From positions 1-12,885 of the forward strand of contig JANQEF010000260.1 in the NCBI GenBank assembly GCA_028278465.1: 12,885 nucleotides of DNA, read 5' to 3'. Origin of the DNA: Dehalococcoidia bacterium. Lineage in GTDB: Bacteria > Chloroflexota > Dehalococcoidia > Lucifugimonadales > Lucifugimonadaceae. A program made the translations under genes and the position numbers. Below, in pieces: positions 1 through 5,761 of the stretch (the first letter of the stretch is position 1; each line of letters starts with the position of its first letter). Below the pieces are notes generated by a model, which worked only from the letters and a program-made list of their open reading frames with translations, was not told the DNA's origin and ran no database searches.

Positions 1-1
1 G

Positions 2-436
2 GGCTACCTGCGTTGCGCTCGGGAGGCAGCGCCGCACATGGCGTCGCAGGGCTGGGGAAGGATCATCAACATCTCGGGACTGGCGGCGCGAAGCTCGGGC
101 ACGACGATCGGCAGCATTCGAAACGTCGCCGTGTCCGCCATGACGAAGAACCTGGCGGACGAACTGGGGCCGAGCGGCATCAACGTCACCGTCGTTCACC
201 CCGGACTCACCAGGACTGAGGCGACACCGGGAGTGATAGGCGCTCGCGCGCGAAACGAGGGGCGCTCAGAAGACGAGCTCGAGGCTCAGATGGCGCTCGG
301 AAACTCCGTGCAGCAGATCATCGACGCGTCTGACATAGCGAACATCGTCGCGTTCCTGGCGTCGCCGCTCTCGGTCGCAATAACGGGCGATGCAATCGCA
401 GCCGGCGGAGGTGTCGGTCGAGCGATTCACTACTGA
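2..436 (+). CDS. SDR-family protein, 5'-truncated by the window edge, catalytic residues substituted
   Basis: This is the C-terminal part (144 residues) of a short-chain dehydrogenase/reductase Rossmann protein; the reading frame is open from base 2, so the start and the N-terminal nucleotide-binding glycine motif lie upstream of the window. Family hallmarks seen are a GRIINIS strand (residues 19-25 of the fragment), an AMTKNLADELGPSGINV helix-strand unit, the HPG turn with TRTE after it, and a C-terminal ITGDAIAAGGG strand typical of the SDR end. The odd point is the active site. When aligned on TKNLADEL, the YxxxK tyrosine falls on Gly37 and the lysine on Asn41, and the usual catalytic serine after NIS is Gly26. 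It may therefore be a non-catalytic SDR or use other residues. The substrate is unknown. The next gene, an amidase, starts 125 bases downstream. The family call is firm, the function is not. Confidence 0.85.
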   Translation, partial: GYLRCAREAAPHMASQGWGRIINISGLAARSSGTTIGSIRNVAVSAMTKNLADELGPSGINVTVVHPGLTRTEATPGVIGARARNEGRSEDELEAQMALGNSVQQIIDASDIANIVAFLASPLSVAITGDAIAAGGGVGRAIHY

Positions 437-493
437 GCACGGCCGATACCGCCAGACGGGTGCTTGTGGCCGCAGGTGTGCTCTGAGACCGGG

Positions 494-502
494 TGCTAAC
501 CT
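494..502 (+). promoter_or_regulatory. Possible extended -10 element upstream of the amidase
   Basis: The sequence TGCTAACCT fits an extended -10 hexamer (TG, one base, TAACCT) 59 bases before the amidase ATG. No convincing -35 box lies 16-18 bases upstream. The same TAACCT core appears in front of two other genes in this window. This is motif matching only. Confidence 0.25.
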
Positions 503-561
503 TCCGCAGCCTGCTTTCAACCGCGCCCAGCACCAGAACCGACCCCCGAGTGGAGCCGCCG

Positions 562-1974
562 ATGAGCACTGACCTTGTCTTTGAAGACGCCACGAGCCTC
601 TGCGCCCGACTGCAGAGTCGCGACCTTTCGGCGGTGGAGGTCCTGGACGCGCACCTGGCCCAGATCGAACGAGTGAACCCCACGGTCAACGCCGTCTGCA
701 CTCTGGACGCGGACAGGGCGATGGAAACCGCCCGCTCCCTGGACAGCGGCCCGGTCTCAGGTCCGCTGCACGGGCTTCCCGTTGGCATCAAGGACCTCTC
801 GCCTACGAAGGGGATCAGGACAACCTACGGCTCACCTTTTTTCGAGAACTGGGTACCCGATTTCGACGCGCTTCCGGTCGAACGCCTTAAGAACGCCGGC
901 GCAGTCGTCATCGGAAAGACCAACACGCCTGAGTTCGGCGCAGGCTCTCAGACCTTCAACCCGATCTTCGGCCCGACGCTGAACGCGTACGACGCCACGA
1001 AGACCTGCGGCGGAAGCAGCGGGGGCTCGGCCGTGGCTCTGGCCTGCGGACTGGTTCCCATAGCAACGGGATCGGACCTTGGCGGATCACTCCGCAACCC
1101 GGCCGCATGGTCGAACGTGGTCGGGATCCGCTGCTCGGTCGGGCGCGTGCCGTCTTACCCGAACGCGCTCGGCTTCAACTCGCTTTCAGTCCAGGGACCG
1201 ATGGGCAGGACCGTCGACGACGTGGCGCTGCAGCTATCGGTGCTTGCCGGGCCTGATCCTCGCGTTCCCGGTTGCCTGGCAGATCCCGGGTCGATCTTCG
1301 AGGTCAACCTCGGCCGCTCGTTCGAAGGAGTGCGAGTCGCATGGAGCGCCGATCTGGGCGGCTACCCGGTCGATTCGACCGTCACGGAAGTGCTCGAAAA
1401 GCAGCGGAGCGTCTTCGCGAACCTCGGCTGCGTCGTCGAAGAGGCATGTCCGGATCTGTCTGACGCCGATGAGATCTTCCAGGCTTTTCGCGCGTACAAG
1501 TTCGCGTCCGACTACCGGAAGCTGCTTGAAGAGGATGAGAGCAAGGTCAAAGAGACGGTTAAGTGGAACGTTCGCGAGGGTCTGAAGCTTTCAGCGATGG
1601 ACCTGGCGGATGCCGAGGTGAAGCGAACGAAGCTGCATGTGCGCGTGGCAGAGTTTTTCGAGAAGTACGACTTCCTGCTGTGCCCGGTCACGAGCGTGAA
1701 CCCGTTCTCAATTGAGCAGGAATATGTGACCGAGATTAACGGCAGGGAGCTCGAAAACTACATCCAGTGGATGGCGACCTGCTACGCGATCACCGTCACC
1801 GGCCACCCGGCGATTTCGGTCCCGGCCGGTTTCACTGGCGACGGACTTCCGGTCGGGCTGCAGATTGTCGGCGGATATCGCCAGGAGCTGGCGGTGCTGC
1901 AGGTGGCAAAGGCGTTCGAGGAGGCGACGCAGTTCGGGCGAACACGGCCCGCGGTGGCTGTGGAAGGCGGATAG
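562..1974 (+). CDS. Amidase-signature family hydrolase
   Basis: This is a cytoplasmic amidohydrolase of the amidase signature (AS) family, 470 residues, a usual length for the group. The Ser-cisSer-Lys triad can be read directly: Lys77 in GLPVGIKD, the cis-serine Ser152 in GGSSGGSAVAL, and nucleophile Ser176 in GSDLGGSLR; the 24-residue spacing of the two serines matches the family. The frame is open from a GTG at 493, but the 23 residues this adds look unlike an AS N-terminus. The ATG at 562 has a GGAG at 552-555 six bases before it, so I chose that start. AS enzymes include amide, nitrile-pathway and carbamate hydrolases and the GatA subunit. No GatB or GatC gene is adjacent and the protein looks like a stand-alone amidase, so GatA is unlikely. 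The substrate cannot be told. It stands apart from its neighbours (125 bases before, 116 after) and may be its own transcription unit. Confidence 0.93.
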   Translation: MSTDLVFEDATSLCARLQSRDLSAVEVLDAHLAQIERVNPTVNAVCTLDADRAMETARSLDSGPVSGPLHGLPVGIKDLSPTKGIRTTYGSPFFENWVPDFDALPVERLKNAGAVVIGKTNTPEFGAGSQTFNPIFGPTLNAYDATKTCGGSSGGSAVALACGLVPIATGSDLGGSLRNPAAWSNVVGIRCSVGRVPSYPNALGFNSLSVQGPMGRTVDDVALQLSVLAGPDPRVPGCLADPGSIFEVNLGRSFEGVRVAWSADLGGYPVDSTVTEVLEKQRSVFANLGCVVEEACPDLSDADEIFQAFRAYKFASDYRKLLEEDESKVKETVKWNVREGLKLSAMDLADAEVKRTKLHVRVAEFFEKYDFLLCPVTSVNPFSIEQEYVTEINGRELENYIQWMATCYAITVTGHPAISVPAGFTGDGLPVGLQIVGGYRQELAVLQVAKAFEEATQFGRTRPAVAVEGG

Positions 1975-2023
1975 CCGAGTCGCAGGCGTCCGGCGCAAAG
2001 CTCGCGCGACAACGCGGCTGAGC

Positions 2024-2029
2024 TAACCT
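2024..2029 (+). promoter_or_regulatory. Possible -10 hexamer upstream of hyi gene 1
   Basis: A TAACCT hexamer sits in the 116-base gap after the amidase, 61 bases before the hyi start, and a second similar hexamer TAACTT follows at 2050-2055. No clear -35 box is visible for either. A GAATTC lies 17 bases beyond the start of TAACCT; a similar pairing is seen before gnd at 15 bases. Confidence 0.22.
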
Positions 2030-2090
2030 TAGTGGCCGCAGAATTCGGCTAACTTCACCTCGGCAACAGAACAGAAGGAACAGGACAGAA

Positions 2091-2876
2091 ATGCCCAGAC
2101 TCGCAGCCAACCTCTCGATGATGTTCAACGAGGTCGACTTCATGGAGCGCTTTGGCGCCGCAGCCGCGGCCGGCTTCAAAGGCGTCGAGTACCTGTTCCC
2201 GTACGATTTCCCGGCCGACCAGATCGGCGAGCAGCTCGACAAGCACGGGTTGCAGCAGGTGCTGTTCGACTTCCCCGCGGGTGATTTCAATGGCGGCGAG
2301 CGTGGGATCGCGATTCAGCCGGACCGCAGGGCCGAGTTCCAGGATGGTGTCGGGCAGGCCCTGGAGTATGCGAAGACGCTGAACTGCGAACGCCTGACCG
2401 TGCTGGCGGGGCTCGCGCCGCAGGGCACGTCGATAGACGAGCTGAACGAGACCCTCGTCGACAACCTGAAGTTTGCGGCCACCGAAGCGGCATCAAGCGG
2501 CGTCAACGTGCTACTGGAACCGCTCAACACCATCGACGCGCCCGGCTTCTTCGTGTTCCGCACAGATCACGCTCTATCGCTGATCGATGCGGCGGGCGCT
2601 CCTTCGAACCTGAGGCTGCAGTACGATGTCTACCACATGCAGATCATGGAGGGCGACCTGGTCCGGACGGTTGATGCGAACCTCGACCGCATCGGCCACT
2701 TCCAGATCGCCGACAACCCGGGGCGCAATGAGCCGGGAACGGGCGAGATCAACTACCCGAACGTGCTTCGCCACATCGATCAGACCACATACGACGGATG
2801 GGTTGGCTGCGAATACAAGCCGGCGGGCGACACGGTAACCGGCCTATCGTGGGCCAGCGAATATCTCGCCGTCTGA
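2091..2876 (+). CDS. hyi: Hydroxypyruvate isomerase
   Basis: A TIM-barrel sugar-phosphate-isomerase-fold enzyme (xylose isomerase-like/AP endonuclease 2 superfamily), 261 residues, the normal length for Hyi. It should interconvert hydroxypyruvate and tartronate semialdehyde. The match to Hyi is strong along the whole length: the AANLSMMF start, the FPYDF segment, the PAGDFNGGERG loop (62-72), QYDVYHMQIMEGDL (177-190), IADNPGRNEPGTGEINY and the C-terminal WVGCEYKP. The expected metal ligands are all present: Glu143 in LLEPLN, Asp179, Gln205 in FQIAD and Glu241. The N-terminus also resembles 2-oxo-tetronate isomerase (OtnI), but the YHMQ and EPGTGEINY segments favour Hyi. The start is supported by AAGGA at 2075-2079 and AGGA at 2082-2085. 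A diverged paralogue follows 316 bases downstream. No glyoxylate carboligase or tartronate semialdehyde reductase is in the window, so the pathway context is incomplete. Confidence 0.88.
   Translation: MPRLAANLSMMFNEVDFMERFGAAAAAGFKGVEYLFPYDFPADQIGEQLDKHGLQQVLFDFPAGDFNGGERGIAIQPDRRAEFQDGVGQALEYAKTLNCERLTVLAGLAPQGTSIDELNETLVDNLKFAATEAASSGVNVLLEPLNTIDAPGFFVFRTDHALSLIDAAGAPSNLRLQYDVYHMQIMEGDLVRTVDANLDRIGHFQIADNPGRNEPGTGEINYPNVLRHIDQTTYDGWVGCEYKPAGDTVTGLSWASEYLAV
2629..2661 (+). repeat. 33-base exact direct repeat, copy 1 (inside hyi gene 1)
   Basis: These 33 bases are identical to 3728-3760 in the second hyi gene. They encode the conserved YHMQIMEGDL segment next to the metal-binding aspartate. 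Identity includes synonymous positions, which is more than the rest of the two genes shows. Confidence 0.9.
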
Positions 2877-2895
2877 TCAGGCAGAATCGCAATAG

Positions 2896-2929
2896 CCGGA
2901 TGCCGACGCTCGATCTCGCTCGCATCCGG
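2896..2929 (+). other. Inverted repeat (8-bp stem, 18-base loop) after hyi gene 1
   Basis: CCGGATGC at 2896-2903 is the exact reverse complement of GCATCCGG at 2922-2929. The stem begins 19 bases after the hyi stop. No T-run follows, so it is not a classical intrinsic terminator. It could be an mRNA-end stabilising hairpin, part of the leader of the small ORF at 3024, or chance. Confidence 0.4.
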
Positions 2930-3023
2930 GAAACCGACAGGGTATCCTTTGCAGGTTGAGAAGCGGCCCGCCGCCCTCACCATGAGTCCGAGCCCAAAAA
3001 CTTCCCCGTAGAAGGAGCTGCAG

Positions 3024-3104
3024 ATGGTCACCGCCGCGGTGATTCTCTCGTTCATCGTCTCTATCGTCCTGGTGCTGGTCGCCATCTCGCAGATCGACGC
3101 CTAG
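3024..3104 (+). CDS. Putative 26-residue single-helix membrane peptide
   Basis: The ORF runs from ATG to TAG and is preceded by GAAGGAG (3011-3017) six bases before the ATG, one of the strongest ribosome binding sites in the window. The predicted 26-residue peptide begins MVTAAVILSFIVSIVL and is almost wholly hydrophobic through residue 21; it ends SQIDA, with the only charged side chain (Asp) next to last. This is the pattern of a single transmembrane helix of about 20 residues. I recognise no family. Small single-helix subunits such as CydX or KdpF have this size and shape, but no partner complex is encoded nearby. It lies 147 bases after hyi gene 1 and 88 before hyi gene 2. The evidence is the Shine-Dalgarno site and the composition only. 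A chance ORF of 26 codons is common, but one that is uniformly hydrophobic behind a good ribosome binding site is less so. Confidence 0.5.
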   Translation: MVTAAVILSFIVSIVLVLVAISQIDA

Positions 3105-3135
3105 ACAGCCTCTCCTTCCGTAGCTTCGCGGCAGT

Positions 3136-3147
3136 CGGCCCGGGCCG
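3136..3147 (+). terminator. GC palindrome followed by a pyrimidine tract, possible weak terminator
   Basis: A perfect 12-base palindrome CGGCCCGGGCCG lies 31 bases after the small ORF and is followed by TCCCTTTTCTCCC. A GC-rich hairpin followed by a T/C tract could end transcription of the peptide message before hyi gene 2. The stem is short (four pairs round a four-base loop) and the T-run is interrupted, so the call is weak. Confidence 0.3.
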
Positions 3148-3192
3148 TCCCTTTTCTCCCTCGCAATCCACGCCAGGCGGCCAGAAACGCAG

Positions 3193-3972
3193 ATGCCAAG
3201 ACTCGAAGCCAACCTGCAGTTCATGTTCAACGAGCTGAGCGTGCTCGAGCGTTACGACGCCGCTGCGCAGGCCGGCTTCAAGGGTGTCGAACTACAGAAC
3301 CCCTACTCGATCCCCGCCGAGCAGATCGTCGACCGTCTTGAGCGGAACGACCTCAGGCATATCATCATCAACATGCCGATGACCGACCCGGACACAGGTC
3401 AGGGAAACGTGCCGCTGCGCCCAGACCGCACCGAGCTCTACAGGGAACGGGTTGCTCAGGGAGCTGAGTACGCGAAGGCGCTCGGTTGTCTTGGCGTGAA
3501 TGTCGGCGTTGGAGCGTTGCCTGATGGAGTGTCGCCGGAAGAGGCGAGAGCCACGCTCGTGTCCAATCTTCGCTACTGCGCCGAGGAGCTGGAGAATGTC
3601 GGCGTGAAGGGGTTGATCGAGGCGATCAACACCCGTGATCAGCCTGGTTTCTTCATCCACACGACGGCGCAGGCTCGCGACCTGATCGAGGAGACGGGTC
3701 ACGGCAACCTGTTCATCCAGTATGACTTCTACCACATGCAGATCATGGAGGGCGACCTGGCGCCGACGGTCAAGGAGAACCTCGACCTGATCGCCCATAT
3801 GCAGCTTGCTGACACGCCCGGACGCCACGAGCCCGGCACCGGAGAGATCAACTACAACTTCCTGCTGCCGTACCTGGACGAGATCGGCTATCGCGGCTGG
3901 GTCGGCTGCGAGTACTACCCGGCTGGAGGCACCGTCGAAGGCCTTGGCTGGGCGAACGACTGGCTGAAGTGA
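3193..3972 (+). CDS. Hydroxypyruvate isomerase-like protein, diverged paralogue
   Basis: This 259-residue TIM-barrel protein is a clear paralogue of the gene at 2091: it shares the MPRLxANLxxMFNE start, AGFKGVE, QYDFYHMQIMEGDL (176-189), LADTPGRHEPGTGEINY and WVGCEYYPAGGTVEGLGW. Metal ligands Glu143, Asp178, Gln204 and Glu240 are conserved. It differs where Hyi proteins are usually constant: the PAGDxxxGERG loop is replaced by MPMTDPDTGQGN (61-72), FPYD becomes NPYS, and the EP(I/L)N after the first metal ligand is EAIN. The chemistry is likely the same type of aldose-ketose isomerisation, but the substrate is probably not identical to that of its neighbour. The next gene (HAD phosphatase) begins 27 bases after the stop, so the two are probably co-transcribed. 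No strong Shine-Dalgarno site precedes the ATG; the start is set by alignment with the paralogue. Confidence 0.82.
   Translation: MPRLEANLQFMFNELSVLERYDAAAQAGFKGVELQNPYSIPAEQIVDRLERNDLRHIIINMPMTDPDTGQGNVPLRPDRTELYRERVAQGAEYAKALGCLGVNVGVGALPDGVSPEEARATLVSNLRYCAEELENVGVKGLIEAINTRDQPGFFIHTTAQARDLIEETGHGNLFIQYDFYHMQIMEGDLAPTVKENLDLIAHMQLADTPGRHEPGTGEINYNFLLPYLDEIGYRGWVGCEYYPAGGTVEGLGWANDWLK
3728..3760 (+). repeat. 33-base exact direct repeat, copy 2 (inside hyi gene 2)
   Basis: Identical in all 33 bases to 2629-2661. It is bounded on both sides by mismatches between the two genes, and lies 1099 bases from the first copy. Confidence 0.9.
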
Positions 3973-3999
3973 TCGACGGAGCCGCTCAGCTTTACGCCG

Positions 4000-4734
4000 A
4001 TGTTTGAGGGCAGCGACATCGGCGCGATCGTCTTCGATCTCGACGGCACCCTTGTTGAGACCGAGCACCTCAAGGCGCAGGCGTACGCGGACATCATCGG
4101 CACGCTGACAGGCCGCGGCTCACCTGAACAGGCTGCGGTTGACCTATACCGGTCGATGGTCGGCGCCACCGACATGGTGATCTGCGAGGCAATGCTCCAA
4201 CGGTTTCCGATCGAATCGTCGCTTGTTCCTGCAAAGGGCGAAACGTCCGTGGAGGCTCTTCACAGGCAGCGCATGGAGACCTATCGCCTGAGCTACGGCA
4301 CACCTGGGAACCTGCGGTCCGCTGTCTACGACCACAACGTGGGGCTCCTGAAGCTGGCAGCTGATGAGCAACTCTCTGTCGGCGTGGCAACGATGTCATT
4401 TCGCGACGAGGCGCAGCGTGTGATCGGAGCGATCGGGCTGTCGGACCTTGTCGACGTGGTCGTCGGTGTCGATGACGTCGCCAATCCGAAGCCTGCGCCG
4501 GATGCGTTCCTGCTGGCGATGGAGCAGCTCGGGTCAGACCCGTCGCAGGCTTTGATCGTCGAGGATTCACCGCGTGGAGCGTATGCGGCGGCGGCCTCTG
4601 GAGCTCGATGGCTGTGCGTCGCCACCGAGTTCTCGACCGATGCGCTGCGGCAAGACCAGACACTCGACCCTGAGTGGATCGTCTGGGAGCCGTCGCGTCT
4701 CGAAGAGGTGTTGGCGCGTCGTCTGACAGCCTGA
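4000..4734 (+). CDS. HAD-superfamily hydrolase (phosphatase/beta-phosphoglucomutase-like)
   Basis: A 244-residue haloacid dehalogenase fold enzyme, expected to hydrolyse or transfer phosphate on a small metabolite in the cytoplasm. All four HAD motifs are visible: motif I VFDLDGT with nucleophile Asp13 and acid/base Asp15; motif II VGVATMS with Thr131; motif III Lys164 in NPKPAPD; motif IV VEDSPRGAYAA with Glu188 and Asp189. The segment from about 18 to 110 between motifs I and II is a helical C1 cap, as in phosphoglycolate phosphatase and beta-phosphoglucomutase. The substrate is not readable from sequence. The position 27 bases after a hyi-like gene suggests the same transcript and possibly glycolate or sugar-acid phosphate metabolism, but this is inference. 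The start is the first ATG of the frame; only a distant GGAG (about 20 bases upstream) precedes it, so translation may be coupled to the upstream gene. Confidence 0.85.
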   Translation: MFEGSDIGAIVFDLDGTLVETEHLKAQAYADIIGTLTGRGSPEQAAVDLYRSMVGATDMVICEAMLQRFPIESSLVPAKGETSVEALHRQRMETYRLSYGTPGNLRSAVYDHNVGLLKLAADEQLSVGVATMSFRDEAQRVIGAIGLSDLVDVVVGVDDVANPKPAPDAFLLAMEQLGSDPSQALIVEDSPRGAYAAAASGARWLCVATEFSTDALRQDQTLDPEWIVWEPSRLEEVLARRLTA

Positions 4735-4737
4735 GAC

Positions 4738-4746
4738 TGTTAACCT
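4738..4746 (+). promoter_or_regulatory. Possible extended -10 element upstream of gnd
   Basis: TGTTAACCT fits an extended -10 (TG, one base, TAACCT), directly after the HAD stop codon. If used, it would give a leader of about 90 bases before gnd. There is no convincing -35 box. A second AT-rich candidate, TAATAA at 4797-4802, lies closer to the gene. Confidence 0.25.
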
Positions 4747-4804
4747 CAACCACGCGAATTCAACGCCATCTGTCGCTCAATGCTGCGTAGCGCATCTAAT
4801 AACC

Positions 4805-4827
4805 GCGGCGACAGAGCCAGGCGCCGC
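4805..4827 (+). other. Small inverted repeat in the gnd leader
   Basis: GCGGCG (4805-4810) can pair with CGCCGC (4822-4827) across an 11-base loop. The stem ends nine bases before the GGAG ribosome binding site at 4837-4840. It could influence translation of gnd, but a six-pair GC stem is easily found by chance in DNA of this composition. Confidence 0.2.
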
Positions 4828-4846
4828 TCAGAATCGGGAGAAGGTC

Positions 4847-5761
4847 ATGCAGATTGGGATGGTCGGACTCGGCCGTATGGGCGGCAATATGACGAAGCGA
4901 CTTCTGCGGGACGGCCACGAAGTCGTCGTCTTCGATCCCAATCCTGACGCGGTGAACGAGCTGATCGGCGAAGGCGCTTCCGGCTCCGGTTCACTTGATG
5001 AGCTTGCCAGCCAACTGAGCGCGCCGCGGACCATCTGGGTGATGGTTCCCGCAGGTGAGATCACCGAGAACACCGTTCGAAGCCTGGCGTCGATCCTGGA
5101 CAGCGGCGACACCGTGATCGACGGTGGCAACTCCAACTACAAGGAGACGATCAGGCGCAGCGAGATGCTGGCTGAGCACGGCATCGACTACCTGGACTGC
5201 GGCACCAGCGGCGGCATCTGGGGGCTGGACAACGGCTACTGCCTGACGGTTGGCGGAAGCCGGGACGCGTACGACCGGAACCGGCCGATCTTCAGGACGC
5301 TCGCGCCTCCGGAGAACGATGGAGGTCTCTACGTCGGACCTTCCGGCTCGGGCCACTACGTGAAGATGATCCACAACGGCATCGAGTACGGCATGATGCA
5401 GGCGTATGCCGAGGGTTTTGAGCTACTGGCGGCGAAGAGCGAGTTCGGCCTGGACCTCGGGCCGATCGCAGAGAACTGGCGCTACGGCTCCGTCATCCGG
5501 TCATGGTTGCTGGACCTGACGGCTGACGAGTTCTCAGAAGACCCGAAGCTGGAGAAGCTGTCGTCGTACGTTGATGACTCGGGCGAGGGCCGGTGGACGG
5601 TGGACGCGTCCGTAGAACTTGCCGTCCCCGCGCCGGTCATTGCGCTGGCGCTGCAGATGCGGTTCAGGTCGAGGCAAGAGAACCCGCTCGGAGGCCGCGC
5701 GCTGGCGGCGATGCGGAACGCCTTCGGCGGGCACGCCGTTAGGAAGAGCGAAGGTGACTGA
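4847..5761 (+). CDS. gnd: 6-phosphogluconate dehydrogenase (decarboxylating), short NAD-type form
   Basis: Oxidatively decarboxylates 6-phosphogluconate to ribulose 5-phosphate in the oxidative pentose phosphate pathway. The 304-residue length marks the short GndA/YqeC-type form rather than the roughly 470-residue Gnd. An N-terminal Rossmann domain opens with MVGLGRMGGNM (5-15); IDGGNSNY (91-98), LDCGTSGGIWGLDNGY (116-131) and HYVKMIHNGIEYGMMQ (170-185) form the substrate site, with catalytic Lys173 and Glu180. At the end of the second strand the sequence is VVVFDPNP, with Asp30 where NADP-dependent Gnd enzymes carry an Asn-Arg-Thr phosphate pocket; this predicts a preference for NAD. The start has GGAG (4837-4840) six bases before it. 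The gene overlaps zwf by eight bases, so the two consecutive oxidative steps are coupled in translation. Confidence in function is high; the cofactor is inferred. Confidence 0.93.
   Translation: MQIGMVGLGRMGGNMTKRLLRDGHEVVVFDPNPDAVNELIGEGASGSGSLDELASQLSAPRTIWVMVPAGEITENTVRSLASILDSGDTVIDGGNSNYKETIRRSEMLAEHGIDYLDCGTSGGIWGLDNGYCLTVGGSRDAYDRNRPIFRTLAPPENDGGLYVGPSGSGHYVKMIHNGIEYGMMQAYAEGFELLAAKSEFGLDLGPIAENWRYGSVIRSWLLDLTADEFSEDPKLEKLSSYVDDSGEGRWTVDASVELAVPAPVIALALQMRFRSRQENPLGGRALAAMRNAFGGHAVRKSEGD

Noticed and set aside
493..561. GTG start giving a 23-residue longer amidase
   Set aside because: The added residues do not resemble an amidase-signature N-terminus, and the ATG at 562 has GGAG at proper spacing.
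1979..2010. GTCGC/GCGAC inverted repeat after the amidase
   Set aside because: A five-pair stem with a 22-base loop and no T-run is not convincing as a terminator.
3292..4068. 258-codon open frame on the minus strand
   Set aside because: It lies opposite the second hyi gene and the start of the HAD gene, both of which have full family motifs. Its translation shows no recognisable domain, and long antisense frames are expected in GC-rich genes.
5619..5753. Upstream ATG extension of zwf
   Set aside because: The extra 45 residues are Arg-rich and lie inside gnd in another frame. The GTG at 5754 has a ribosome binding site and gives the family length.
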